Origin: Aspidiotus rigidus
Lineage: Eukaryota; Arthropoda; Insecta; Hemiptera; Diaspididae
NCBI GenBank assembly: GCA_035079385.1
Contig: JAVHKY010000013.1
Location: 6,632,001-6,696,000, forward strand
DNA length: 64,000 nucleotides
Direction of reading: 5' to 3'
Under the pieces are notes generated by a model, which was not told the origin of the DNA, did not search any database, and saw only the letters and a program-made list of their open reading frames with translations. This document shows positions 13,641 through 25,699 of this stretch, in pieces (position 1 is the stretch's first letter; every line of letters starts with the position of its first letter). The translations under genes and the position numbers were made by a program.

Positions 13641-13659
13641 TCATACTCCACCTTCGTGT

Positions 13660-14330
13660 TACGTTTGATGACGTCAGTCATACCCACAGCTTTCAGAATT
13701 GGAGTTCTACTTCTCAGTCTCCGATATACTGGGCTATACAGTATACTAATCTATACTAGGCCAACTAATAGCATTCATAGAAGCACGCCTAACGTAAGCC
13801 TAACATACAGCAGTATATAAAAGGCTATACTAAACCTTTTGTGGATTTCAAGGCTGAGGGGAGGTGAATCGAACTCGCAGATTTCAGAAGTTCCACTTGA
13901 TGACTGCATGGTTGGAGGAATGCTTTTGAGGGTCACGGTCGATGGCATCATATTTTACCATAAAGGAAGAGCAGGGATACAGTATACAAGATTATTAGGG
14001 TGTGAGGGGGAAACTCGCAAATTTTGGAATTTGGGGCTAGGATCCACTACTCGTGGAACTCGCTGATTTTCAGAATCATGTCCAGGGTCCTTTTCCGGGG
14101 TGTGGAGAGCTAACTGGCGGAGGTGATGTAAACTCTCCAAATTTTAGAATTGGGTGCAAGGATTCAGGAGTATTCAGGAGAGATATGGAACTTGTAAGAA
14201 CTCTCAATAACACTCTGGATAGTCTGTCAGAGAAACTCGAAAAACGGTGATGTCATCCGAGTAGATTCTATTCTCTATCATCTAGAATCTTCAAATTATT
14301 TCCATTCTAACAGAAAACCTGTTTTATCGG
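13660..14330. repeat. Long duplicated non-coding block, copy 2
   Basis: Diverged copy of the block at 10560-11060, lying about 3.1 kb downstream in the same orientation. Its end (aggattcaggag..., then 'gatgtcatccgagt' near 14250) reappears in 15660-15830, so copies 2 and 3 bracket the inverted-repeat element at 14568-15550. One exact TGACGTCA is near 13667. Confidence 0.75.
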
Positions 14331-14339
14331 GGTGTTTTT

Positions 14340-14530
14340 CGGAAAAAACATCCACCGTCCGGCAAATTTTCCAAGTCTCCCTCCTATCATAATATATAGC
14401 TCGCGGAGAGGGGCTTGTGATGTCACAGTTTGATGACGTCATAGATCAGTTTTTGTCAAGTTTTCCTCCCATTAAATATAGCTCCAAAGTCCGAGCCTGC
14501 GACGTCACAATTTGATAACGTCTTAGGTCA
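14340..14530. repeat. Dispersed TGACGTCA-bearing repeat copy
   Basis: Carries the core phrase order 'cctatcataatatatagctcg', 'tgtgatgtcacag', 'tgatgacgtcatagatcag', which recurs at 25980-26060 and, more diverged, at 26380-26450 and 62880-62980. Non-coding. Confidence 0.75.
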
Positions 14531-14567
14531 ACCTTGTGGCCTTACAATCTATATTTTTCAGATTACT

Positions 14568-15550
14568 CCAGTCATATTTATTAGATTAAAAAATTTTGTA
14601 AATACCGAATAAATAGGGGACAGCTGAAATTTGGCATGTTTACGCGTCATTTACCATCTTATACAACGTACTAAAAGTCCCACTCGATATGACGTGCGCA
14701 TTGAGCCCAGGGGGCAAGATTGGTTTTTTGTGATTATCAGGGTGAATATTGGTTTTTTGAAAAAAAGTCAAGAGACAAAAATTGTAAAACGTCAAAAAGT
14801 ACATAAATAATGTTCTATTAAAAATTTCCTTGCGATGCTCCATTTTTGAATAAATGAAGGATGAAAGTTGGATAGCTGTGTAAGTAACGCATGATATGTG
14901 CCTGTCACCCCCAAAGTAAGTCAACACAAGCGATGATGCTTCAGTTATAAGTAAATTGATGCAAATGTAAACTTGTACATATCTGTTGCAGAGAATACTT
15001 TCTTCTATCAATGCCATAATTGAGTCACAATAAATAAGTGAATAAATTACAGATCGATAACTAACTGATAACAATGATTCAGAAATCATAAAGAAAAGAA
15101 TCTCAAGTTTGGTGACCACGAATGATTTTGCAATTAGAAAGAAAAGAATCACTACACTAATTTAGCTGGCAAGCAATATGTACATCCTGATTAAGAGCAG
15201 ATGACGCTCGCGTCGACTTGCGACACATGTGATAAGCTTATCATGTGTTACTATTGCAACTATTCAACTTTCATCCTCCATTTATTAAAAATTGGAGCAT
15301 CGCAAGGAAATTCGTAATAGAACATTATTTATGTATTTTTTGACGCTCTACAATTTTTGTCTCTTGACTTTTTTTCAAAAAACTGATATTCACCCTAAGA
15401 ATCACAAGAAAACAATGTGGACCACACTTTTTTGCCCCCTAGGGACAATGTGCCCGTCATATCGAGTGGGACTTTTAGTATGTTGTATAAGGTAACAAAT
15501 GATATACATGCCAAAATTCAGCCGTCCCCCATAGTTCCTAATATGACTGG
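14568..15550. repeat. Large foldback element with about 330-bp inverted arms
   Basis: The left arm (14568-14900) and right arm (15222-15550) are imperfect reverse complements along their whole length, beginning with 'ccagtcatat' on each end. They differ by scattered substitutions and small indels, and the central spacer is about 320 bases. A 170-codon minus-strand frame (14640-15152) runs through the left arm and part of the spacer. The right arm carries the corresponding plus-strand frame (15292-15495), with shared words such as NRTLFMYFLT and LLTFFQKT. No transposase or other domain is recognised, so it looks like a non-autonomous foldback or long-TIR element rather than a gene. No target-site duplication was established. 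Confidence 0.75.
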
Positions 15551-15830
15551 ACTAGCTAGGATCCAGAACATGTAGAACTCGCCGATTTTTTAAATCATGT
15601 GTAGGGTTCTTTTCCGAGGGGTGGAGGGCTAACTCGCAAATTTCAGAATTAAAGGTCAGCGTTTGGAAGTATCCTGAAGAGACATGAAACATTTAAAAAG
15701 CTCTCAGTAATACTCTAGATAGTCAGAGGAATTTGAAGTACGGCGACGTCATCCGAGTTTCATGTCGATTGGGTTTGCAAGATTTCGTTCCCTATCCTTC
15801 GGGATCTTCCAATTATTTCCATTTTTTAGC
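15551..15830. repeat. Long duplicated non-coding block, copy 3 (partial)
   Basis: Matches the second half of copies 1 and 2: 'ctaggatccagaac', 'gtagaactcgccgattttt', 'gggttcttttccg', 'aactcgcaaatttcagaatt', then the 'gcgacgtcatccgagt' and 'caattatttccattt' words found near 14250-14310. Non-coding. Confidence 0.7.
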
Positions 15831-18476
15831 TTCAATCGCTCCATAAAACGTACCAACTTCAAATTCCAAAACAACGAATACTTGCGAATGAGAGATTTGA
15901 AAAACTTGTTAATTCAAAGGTAGCGATGAACGATCAACAGTTTCATCGATATTCTCAATAAATTTTCTTTCAAGTCGAGTTTTCCCTCTCTCCTTCTATC
16001 TCCCTGTTGGAGAGTGCACTTTACTTTTTATCAGTTCAGAACATCACTATGGGTGAAGACTTCTTCATCGGCCGATCTACTTTAAGCTGAGATATGAGGA
16101 TGATTGAAAGGTATATTTTCAACTTGAATGCGACTCCTAGAGGTCAATATGTACTAAAGAGAATAGGCGGTATCGAAAAGCAATTCTGCAAATATGTAAT
16201 CTTGAAATGCATTTTCTATGTGACTCAAGACAAAGGTATCAATCACTCTAAAACAATTGAAAGAACCACAATTTTTGGGGTTAATGAATATTTTGCTATA
16301 TTGATGGAATAAGAGCACTGACTATACGTATTACGCAATAAGTGAGCGCGTTAAAACAATTATGTACTACAATTCATAGACACCGACAACAGTTTGATAC
16401 AGAAATCAAATGACTATCAAGCAGATGTTAATAGAATAGCTTTTTTTATATCGACCATACATTTCAATTGGTAAGCAAAGTTCAACGACGCCTATATACT
16501 AATGGAATATCTATTATCGTATGGTTACGTGATCCTCTAGGTTTTGCAATCGTGAATGGGAATTTAGAACACCCAAACAAAAGTATACACTTTTCAACTT
16601 CGATTCAGGGTTCGTCATTTGAAACAAACAAAGTTGACCTTCGGTCAAATTGCCTGTATACAGACAACAGGGATACTTCTGATTCATTCATAGTCTTTAA
16701 TCTATATCACGCTTACATTTTCTCAAGAATTTCAGGTGTGGAATTTTGCTGTAGATAGCGCCTTTTATCATGCATGTGAGATGTTTCGAGTCAGGAAATT
16801 TTGAGATATCCATAAAGAGGTAAAAACAGTGTTCAAAGTGTCCTGACGCCCTCAACTAGACCATTTGTTTACTTTTTCACGGCAGCTAATGGATGGAGGA
16901 CATCAAACGTAGCAATCGGTCTCTAACAGTAACTAAATAAGGTTAGGTAGAAGAGTCCTGGAAAAATAGATTTATTGTACTGTATTAAGCAATGAAACCG
17001 CGAGTGAGATAATAATGGCATTAGAAGAAAGGGGAATTTGATTATACACACGAGCGCGATGGAAAATGACTTACAGTCAGATCCTCTCAATATTTTGGAA
17101 CTAACACAATTCAGTGAAAATTGGATTCTGCAAGTACAAATGATAACAATTTGTACATTTTTCGCACTCCCTTTCCAGGGAAGACCATTCTGATCCATTT
17201 TGCTTTCCGACTTCAATTATTGAAGACATTTACGTGAATTTTGTCCACAGACAGCCTATAAGTTAATTCATACTTTCGGTCATCTCACAGACAAAGAGAA
17301 TGAAAAGACAGTACACCTATCTTAAGTTCTGGTCAAAAACCATTTTCTTATCCATTAAAATAGCTGCGTTTGACAATACTTCCATGTACCAATGATAAAT
17401 ATTTGCGGTACCAATTAATGGCGACTAAACGATAATGTGAAGAACCACATGCAACTTGTATAATTATTTACCGCCTATTTGCTGATTTAACAACTGGTAT
17501 CTGACATTTCCTAACGAGATTCGTAAATGTACAAATATAAGGTTAGAACGTTTACACGGACGTCTTCGTTCTAGTACGATCCGGCTGGGTACTGCAATAC
17601 TCCACGCGAGGTATTTGTACATACGGCAGCCGTATAGTATGTATTATAGAGAGGGAAAAATGAAATTCAAACATTCTTCACACAACGTAAATACTTTTGC
17701 TATATTCTTCGGTAGAAATAATATTGTTGAACAGTCTCTTCTTAGTTTATATGTTAAATCATTAAACGAATATTTAAATGGTTAGCATTAAGGTTTATGC
17801 GGAACTTGCCTAAAGCGATCCGGAATTCTACGCTTTTTAAACTTTCTATACGTTTACTATGTTAGTAATCCAGTACCGGTTTTGTGATCCACCGCCTATA
17901 GAGAAATTATAGGAACGTTAATCGAAAGGGCATTTTTCCTTGCTGGTTTTTACGATGACTGACGAGCAGGTTGCGTTTTTAAAGTCGGGCACCGAAAAGA
18001 AGATATTTTGCGATGCGCGCACACAAAGAAAAAAAAGTACTTAAAAGTAATCCGGGTAAAAAAGTTTTGCACAACAACGCAACATAAAAATTGAATGAAT
18101 GGTAGATTCGTCTCAAATAAACTATCAAAAGTTACAACGCGCTAGCAGTGAAAGTTTAGATAACTTGCAAAACCAGTATCTATGCGACGGTAAAATTTTT
18201 AAATTTCGAAAACGGAAAGAGATTCTTCTGAAGAGGCAAAGAGCCGAGTCAATTGGATACCAAATTGAAGAGGGGACAATTTGACCACATTCCTGTGTAC
18301 TTGAATCCTTGCATTAAAGAAGGATACTTCTTTGGCCCCTCTTCGGCTATATATTAGGCACTGCACAATAGAGAATATGTATGGTTGAATGAAAATCAAA
18401 TTCGAGCACTCTGAGGGCAGCTTTTTAAATTTCATTGGCGGTGTGATTTTGGCGATCACTTTCTCTGTAAAAGGTT
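15831..18476. other. No recognisable gene
   Basis: Largely single-copy AT-rich sequence. Short open frames (16468-16758 plus, 16923-17216 minus, under 100 codons) have no motif I recognise. No RNA gene seen. Confidence 0.55.
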
Positions 18477-18713
18477 TCTGTTTTGAAGCCTACTAGAAAC
18501 GACCAGAAATTTAAGCGTTTTACGTTGTTTCGTAACCCTTATGAACATTTCCGCTCTCATTGATAACAGTAAAAATGTTGAGACCGTTTCAACGGGAGGG
18601 TGGGGAAACGGTATATAGCTCAAAAGTTGGACATTTTCCCAAGTATCAATGTCGGAAAATTCTTTTTTCACTCATTTGTTGTAAAAAGCATTGTGTACAA
18701 AACTCGTGCGAAC

Positions 18714-18803
18714 AAGTGAAAAATGACTTTCGAGTGCATAATTTGCGAAGTGAGACGAAGCCGAATGAAGCAAATTATCGCACTCGAAAGTCATTTTTCA
18801 CTT
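18714..18803. repeat. Hairpin (MITE-like) insertion in tandem unit 1
   Basis: Arms 18714-18746 and 18770-18803 are reverse complements except for one inserted base. The complementarity continues outward, imperfectly, through 'ctcgtgcgaac' and 'ttcgcactagttgtg', giving a total element of about 130 bases. Tandem units 3 and 4 lack the whole block. Confidence 0.8.
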
Positions 18804-19316
18804 TTTTCGCACTAGTTGTGTAATATTATACTATTTCCGGTGACATTTTTTATACACCTAAAATTTTCAATTTCCGAATGGTATGCAAGCTGATCGAACA
18901 GTTCCAGCTGCGAGTTCCTATGAAGGAAGGACTTGGAAATTTTTCAAACACTTGAGGCTCCACATAGGAGGACTGTGAAGAAATTCAAGCTCAAAACCCG
19001 ATGTCTAGGAGACTGCTTTCTTCGTAGAAGTTCTCAGTTTTGAACCCCACTAGGTAGGACCAGAAATTTAAGTGTTTCATGTTCTTTCGAAATCCTTATG
19101 AACATTTCCGCTCTCACTGATAACAGTAAAAATGTTGAGACTGTTTCAAAGGGAGGGTGGGGAAACGGTATATAGCTCAAAAGTTGGACATTTTCCTGAG
19201 TATCAATGTCGGAAAATTCTTTTTCTACAACATGGTGAATAAAGGCTTTTTCACAATACTTGGCTGTACTTTTCACTCATTTGTTGTAAAAAGCATTGTA
19301 CAAAACTCGTTGGAAC

Positions 19317-19406
19317 AAGTGAAAAATGACTTTCGAGTGCATAATTTGCGAAGTGAGGCGAAGCCGAATGAAGCAAATTATCGCACTCGAAAGTCATTTT
19401 TCACTT
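19317..19406. repeat. Hairpin (MITE-like) insertion in tandem unit 2
   Basis: Near-identical to the hairpin at 18714-18803, with arms 19317-19349 and 19373-19406. Unit 2 has about 45 extra bases just before it. The insertion therefore predates the duplication that made units 1 and 2. Confidence 0.8.
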
Positions 19407-20369
19407 TTTTCGCACTAGTTGTGTAATATTATACTATTTCCGGAGACATTTTTTATACACCTAAAATTTTCAATTTCCGAATGGTATGCAAGCTGATCGA
19501 ACAGTTCCAGCTGCGAGTCCCTATGAAGGAAGGACTTGGAAATTTTTCAAATACTTGAGGCTCCACATAGGAGGACTGTGAAAAAATTCAAGCTCAAAAC
19601 CCGACGTAGAGGAGACTGCTTTCTTCGTAAAAGTTCTCAGTTTTGAACCCCACTAGGTAGGATCAGAAATTTAAGTGTTTTATGTTCTTTCGAAATCCTC
19701 CTCTCCCCTCATTCAATAAACCTATGAACATTTCCGCTCTCATCAATGAATAGTAAAAATGTTGAGACAGTTTCAAGAGGAGGATGCGGAAATGACAAAT
19801 AATAGCGAAAAAGTCGGACATTTTTCCCAGTATGAAGGGCGGAAAATTCTGTCCCAGTGACATTTTTTATACACCTAAAATTTTCAATTTCCAAATGGTA
19901 TGTGAGTCCCTATGAAGGACGGACTTGGAAATATTCCAAACACTTGAGGCTCCACATAGGTGGACTATGAAAAAGTTCATGCTCAAAACACGATGTAGAG
20001 GAGACCGCTTTCTTGGTAAAAGTTCTCAGTTTTGAACCCCGCTATGCTGGAGGGGACCAGAAATTTAAGCATTTAACGTTGTTTCGTAATCCTCCCCTCG
20101 CCTTGTTCAATAAACCTATGAAAATTTCCAGTCTCATTAATTAACAGTAAAAATGTTGAGACTGTTTTTCAAGAAGAGGGTGGGGAAATGGTAAATAGCT
20201 CAAAAGTCCGACATTTTTCCAAACATCAAAATCGTAAAATTCCAGGGCGTGGGTGCGGTGATATTCTTCATATAAAATTTTCAACTTCCGAATTCCATGC
20301 AAGCTCATGAAATATTTCGAGCTCTGAGTCACTATGAAGGAGGAATTTGGAAATATTTCAAACACTGAT

Positions 20370-20580
20370 GTATTTAATTGAAATTAAATATTTATTTTAT
20401 TCAATTTTTATTTTAATAATTTTATTTATATTTTTGAATAATAACTAATTTTAATTATTGATTATTAAGAAATAATAATTTTTCTATTATCATTATTATT
20501 ATTTATATTAATTAAATTATTATTTTTTATTAGTACAAAAATTTATACATCTACAAATTAGTTTTATTCGAGCTATTATT
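20370..20580. repeat. Very AT-rich tract
   Basis: About 200 bases consisting almost only of A and T, made of ATT/AAT/TTA words, immediately after the tandem array. It is low complexity and non-coding. Confidence 0.8.
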
Positions 20581-21535
20581 CTCCACACAGGGGAAACGTG
20601 GAAAAATTCAAGCTCACACCCGTTTTAGAGGAGAGACTTGAAAAAATTTCGAGCTATAAACCTTTGGATTGGAAAATTTCAACAGAATTTCAGAAAACTT
20701 TGGAGAAATTTGACTGCTATATGGAAAGGACTTGGGAGGAGTTTCGAGGTTCCGAGCATTATAGAGGCGACAACTGGTCAAGATGGTGAAAAGTGCTCTC
20801 GAGCGACATGTAGGGGGGGGGCCCTACGCCTCAAAGATGCCAACTGTAGCTCATTCCAGTTACTCCAGGAAAATTCTTTCAGAAGACGCGTACATCTATT
20901 TATTATTGTCGTATGCTGGCAGGTGTAACCAACAAAAAAAAATGTTGATTCTTGTTATCAATTTCAGATTTTGAAATGCGATCAAAACAACTAAGAAGGG
21001 TCGACCCAAGTCAAATTTTTCACATGCGATGAGTTACATCCATTGAAATACCATATTGAAATTTAAACTCGATACTCGGGCGGGAAGATACTTGAAAGTT
21101 GAAATTACTTCAGTGATCTCGGAATTAGATACTACTATCATGAATATTCTCTCCGTGAAAATTGACTCAAAATATGCACTCGGACGGTGCGACAACTCGC
21201 TTTCGCTTAAGCCAGCTCCAGCACCCCCTCCCCCCCATTTCTCTCGACCTCGCTCACCAATTTTCCCATGCGGCTATTTGGTCGGGGAGATACGTGAAGC
21301 AGTCTCGCAGGAGTACGCGACGCGCTGCGTTTCACAACCCACCACTCCGAGACGGGTTTTATTGTTCCTTGTTGAGCGCAATTCGTGAATAAAATCAACA
21401 AAGGTGCTCTCTATGCAGCGATGCCAAGCTTAAGCCGTTGTTTTGGCTATTATTTTTAAATTTTAAGTCAGCTAATGATTTTTTTCAAGATTGGCTTAAG
21501 CCTGACTTAAACTTGTGGTCCTGTATTTCCCCCTT
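20581..21535. other. No recognisable gene
   Basis: The first 200 bases (20585-20770) continue the 'gacttgaaaaaatttcgagct' repeat texture. The rest is unique sequence with a C-rich run near 21220-21240. Short open frames have no recognised domains. Confidence 0.5.
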
Positions 21536-21539
21536 GAAT

Positions 21540-21678
21540 GTGGTTCATTCGGCTCCAGAGCCAGAGGAAACAAATCATATCACTCCAGAACCGGTTCATA
21601 TCGCTCCGGAGTCCGTCCATAACGCTCCGAAGAGAATTTATATTGCTCCGGAGCCGATTCATTACGTTCCAAAATAAG
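21540..21678 (+). repeat. 21-bp minisatellite encoding HxAPE(P/S) heptads
   Basis: About six imperfect 21-base units around the core 'catat(c/t)gctccggagcc'. In the plus-strand frame starting upstream at 21438 they read as heptads such as VHIAPES and IYIAPEP before a stop at 21675. In-frame unit length makes the repeat look peptide-like, but the frame is only 79 codons, has no family match I know, and no exon structure is evident. Confidence 0.6.
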
Positions 21679-21679
21679 C

Positions 21680-22935
21680 TGTAAAAGCCAAACGTTATTA
21701 AGTCGATTGGGAAGGGTTGACAATGGCTGTAGTTTAAGTTGATGCAAGAATCAACTGTAAGCCTGAAGCTAGAGTTCAAATCAATGACGGTTGGCTTGAT
21801 ACCCCTGTCTCTATGTTTTCCGTAACGGTCATCTTGTCGAAAAGGTGGTGATCTTAAAAAATTCACCCAAGACGTTTGAAATTTTATTCACTCGACAGGA
21901 AATTAAGAGGGCTACAATTTTTGTTTTATGCATTTCTCACAAAAAATAATATTCGAGAAGCTACAGTCGATTTTATCAATTTCCTGTGTCATGGTGAAAA
22001 ACGTTATGACCACCTCAACATCAACAACAGCGCTCCTACAGATGGTTTTATATATGAATATGAATTACCTAACTGTCGAGTAATTAATTATTCTTCTGAA
22101 ATGAAAAGGTTTGGTCTCTGTAGCAGAATTCAATTATTGAATATAAAATCATCCGCAGTGATCGAAAAAAAATAATCGGAAAATTCTCCAGAGAATAAAG
22201 AGCTTAGGAAAAAGTAAAAGCAGCAAAATATTGATAAAGCAATATGTGTAAGTCTTTGATTTTCAAAGGTGATTGATCCGTAGAATGAAAACAAAAAGTG
22301 ACAAAAATTTCCAACAGGCAACGAGAAGCTTTAAAGAAACCAATAACAAGGAGAAATTCATACTTTCAGCCTGGATAAAGCGGTAAACTTCCGATTTTTC
22401 CAAGTGTTCGTTGTGAATGAGATCGATTTTGATGCACAAAATCATTAGCAGACGAAAAAAATAGTCCGAAAATTCTTTTGACATCGAAAAGTTCTCAAAG
22501 AAGCCATAAACTAGAGAGTGTCTTCGTTTCTAACCCGACGAAAAGAATAAATTTCTAATTTTTCGAATTCCGTCACAAGATCAAATTGATTCCTTCCTCA
22601 ATAATTCGGGGAAGATGATCCAAAAATTATTCGGGCCCCAAAATGCTCTAGGGAAGGTAAAAACATTCAGCCTGAGGAGAGGAGTTGCCTTTGATTTTTC
22701 AAATTACCTCCCAAACTAAAAAAGTCATTTGTTGAGTTCGAAAATTCTGTAGAAGTGGGAAAGCTCTGGAGGGTGCAGAAACCGGAGATTGTTGGTTTTT
22801 GTTCATAGTGGGACTTGGAATATTTCGCTGGCGGACTAAATGAGCATTAGGAGGGAGGAACTAGATTTTGTCGATTGCTTCCAGCATTGCTCCAGATAAA
22901 ATCTTCAACTGCACAATTACTAAAAGCTCACGTAC
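21680..22935. other. Downstream PDSS1 intron sequence, no further exon found
   Basis: By gene order this lies in the intron after the DDxxD exon of PDSS1 (minus strand). I looked for the next conserved block of the family (a 'xxAGDxxL' stretch) and did not find it here or further left. A 99-codon plus-strand frame (21876-22175) has no recognised domain. Confidence 0.5.
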
Positions 22936-23077
22936 CTTTTTATGGTTAAATAGAATATTGACACTCGGTTTACCACGTCGTAGCTCTGACTGGTCGATGA
23001 CATCGTCGTGTATCAAAGACGCTGAGTGGATCATTTCAGAAACCATAGCAACTTGCCTCTGAGATTCTGAAAGACCG
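22936..23077 (-). CDS. Pdss1: PDSS1 exon with the first Asp-rich (DDxxD) motif
   Basis: Internal exon of the long-chain polyprenyl diphosphate synthase subunit 1 homologue. The enzyme condenses isopentenyl diphosphate onto an allylic primer to build the side chain of ubiquinone in mitochondria. On the minus strand a pyrimidine-rich tract and TTGCAG precede base 23077, and the exon ends at 22936 before GTACGT. Its first base completes an Asp codon begun by the 42149-42016 exon, after which 47 codons follow in phase 0. The product includes SEMIHSASLIHDDVIDQSEL and RRGKPSVN. DDVID is the first catalytic Mg2+/diphosphate-binding motif, and the RRGKP that follows is family-typical. No stop or frameshift is seen. 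Similarity to human PDSS1 is recalled from family knowledge, not computed. Confidence 0.92.
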
Positions 23078-25699
23078 CTGCAAAAAAGAAAAAAAAAACA
23101 TACTATTATTATTGACGAATTTTACGGACAAATTTTTTTTTTTTACAACCATCCTGTCACTTTCGTATCTCTAAATCACGAAAACAGTACGGTACGAGAA
23201 ATTCGAAAAATTTCATTTAACCTGTTTCTATTTTTCTTTTACGATCGAATAATATTTAGAATCAGACCTTCGAATACCGTTGTCTCGACATTATGTGTAT
23301 ACGTGTTGCGTCTCTCGCGTACCGCACAGTTCATACACGATGCACAAAAATTTCTATAAATTTTTTCTTCCATTTTCTGATGCACGTCTCGAACGAATCA
23401 ACTTTTTTGTACCACGTTACTAGTTATCAATGGAATTCTTGTATACATTTTCTACTCGGAGTAAACCTTTCCAATACTCCTCACAGGTCAAGGTTTCAGC
23501 AGTTCTAGCAGAAAAATGATTATCACTTTCATTTTTAGAGGTGAACCTCTTTTCTTCTTCCCTTTCGAGTGTAATTCAATACATACGATGTTGAAATGGA
23601 AACAAATGATCGCGATTTACGATAGCGCACCGACTCATACACGATTCAAAGAAATGTCAACTGCATACATTTTACGAACGGCAGAAGACACTAGAAAGAT
23701 CTATCGTATTATTCAAAGTTAGAAGACTGCAAGCAAAACAAGCGATACACGCGTGTTTTCAGCACCACGTGATCTGCTGAAGATGAGTCAGTTCTTCCTT
23801 CCAGACAGCATCAGCGTGTTTATTTTTCTGAACAAGGACCATACAATAATTTGAGGACCTCATAGTGGAATCTGAAACTAGTTTTTGTGCTCGTGTGAAT
23901 GAATGAACGTACTACAAAAGTGAATGAATGAGCAAACCGTTGCCAAGATTTTTACACCAATTTCCGACAAATAAATATTGTTAGCTATTATCGAATATTG
24001 GCGTTCGTTCATTCATGATTATTACGAGTTCAAGTTTTTTCGTATATCGTAACCGATAGATTTATATCATTGTTAAGAAAGCGTAGTATAACTTTTATGT
24101 CGGGCACGTGGTAAGGAAAGAAGGATCATCAACGATGAAAAATTATTCCACGTAATAATTTTTGTGAAACTTCCTCCTCATTATTCAAAGACGAAAATTT
24201 AGCTTTCACATTTTTGTACAAAAAACCTTTCTAACAACTTATCAAAATTCACATTTTTCTTCACTCCAAAATCTTACTACAACTAAAGAACGTGAAGAAA
24301 GCATCTCATTATTGTTTTTCTACAGTTGCTTAGTAATATTTTATTTCAACCGCCTCCCCTCATAATAAATAGAGCCCCAGTCTTGCTTTGAACCAAAATT
24401 AGCTAGAAGGACGACAGACGCAGGCCATTTTCCCAAGATAATCCTCCATCAAAAAAACGACGACTTCCTTAACGAAATTACGTAGAAGAGAAACACGGGG
24501 AACCTGTTCCATGAGAAAAATTTCATTTTAATACTGAGAATTAAAAGTCGAAATTTTTTCAAGTCTTCCTCCTATTCATATACAGCTCAAAGGTCGAAAT
24601 TATTGTTTTTTTCGAACATCCACCCTTTTTGCCTTGCATCCCTTATGTATGAACAGCACGTTGGCGGTTCTGTACAAAAGAGGGACTTTACCTTCTCCAA
24701 GTATTCGGCTCTCTGAGAGATAGAGAGCTCCGATCTCCATCGAGAACTTGAAGAATTTTCCGACTTTCAAGTGATAAATATGAGGAGTTGTCTGACCTCT
24801 GGTACCGTCTATTCGAAGGTTCCGAGGAAAGTGGAGGTTCTTAATTCAGGAGTTTTGGAAATTTTTGGTAATAACCACGAGTAGCTGAGAGAGGTCTGCG
24901 ATCTAGTTGAGGGTAACGGAAAAATTTGATTACCGAGTAACGAGACAAAAAGGGATTTAGAAATATCAATTGAAGAAAGTAGAAGTTTTACAAAAATCAG
25001 TATTGAAGGGACAACCATAAATTACGTGAAACATTCCAGCAGGGGGGAAGGTGTGCACCCTAATCGCACTTACGCACGCAGGAGGAGAGAGAGTTTTGGC
25101 AAATATCACGTCATTTTTTTTGTACGAAAATACAGTCTAAAATATTGCAAAACTGGTTTCGATTTCAAGTAAAAAGTACTTTTCTCAGGATGAATTTCCC
25201 ATTTTACCTTTCTACCAAGTCTTGAACCAAAATAATCAAGCAAATCATTTGCAATCGAGCCCTGAACGCATTTTCCCAATACAGGCGGTGAAGACTTTGA
25301 AATTACGAGTTCAAACATTTTGGAGGTAAAGGTGAGAGAGAATACAAGATCAAGTTTCAGGAACAACAACCCATCTGCTTAAGATTTTCAGCGCCACATT
25401 TCATCCCTCCAAATGGGCTGCAAAGTATTCCTCGTAAAATTTACTGCCAAATCGACTATTTAATTACTAGCCTAGCCTTACAAGTTAGCCTAAAAAAGTC
25501 ACTTGAAGTCAATAAATATCATTATTAACGCACTTTTTCTTGTTACCAGTATGTGCTTGACGGCGAGACTTCCATACTACTCTGACTTCTAGACATACTA
25601 ACAAGTAGAGACAGTATTTTTCAACAGGGAGCCTGATTTATCGGGGTGTTCTAGAAGAAACGTCCGCCGTCTAGCGTCCAACCAAATTAGACTTGGAAA

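Larger units (their letters stand above)
18477..20370. repeat. Diverged tandem array of four units
   Basis: Four successive units start with a version of 'cagttttgaaccccactagg...cagaaatttaag' at about 18477, 19035, 19638 and 20028. Each continues through 'cctatgaa(c/a)atttcc...tctcat', 'agtaaaaatgttgagac', a 'ggaaa(c/t)ggta' phrase, and 'cacctaaaattttcaattt'. Units 1 and 2 are about 560-600 bases and nearly identical over long stretches; units 3 and 4 are shorter and more diverged. Units 1 and 2 contain a hairpin insertion that units 3 and 4 lack. Short open frames repeat with the units and are not genes. Confidence 0.85.

Noticed and set aside
13380..13820. 146-codon plus-strand frame
   Set aside because: Ser/Leu-rich, begins in unique sequence and ends in the duplicated block; no motif and no exon borders.
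14640..15152. 170-codon minus-strand open frame as a protein gene
   Set aside because: It crosses one arm and the spacer of a foldback repeat, has no recognisable domain and is rich in residues favoured by AT-rich DNA. I kept it only as an observation.
22861..22910. Stretch after the DDxxD exon reading LKILSGAMLEAIDKI as a further PDSS1 exon
   Set aside because: It follows an AG, but the intron would be only about 25 bases and the peptide does not match the expected next block of the family.
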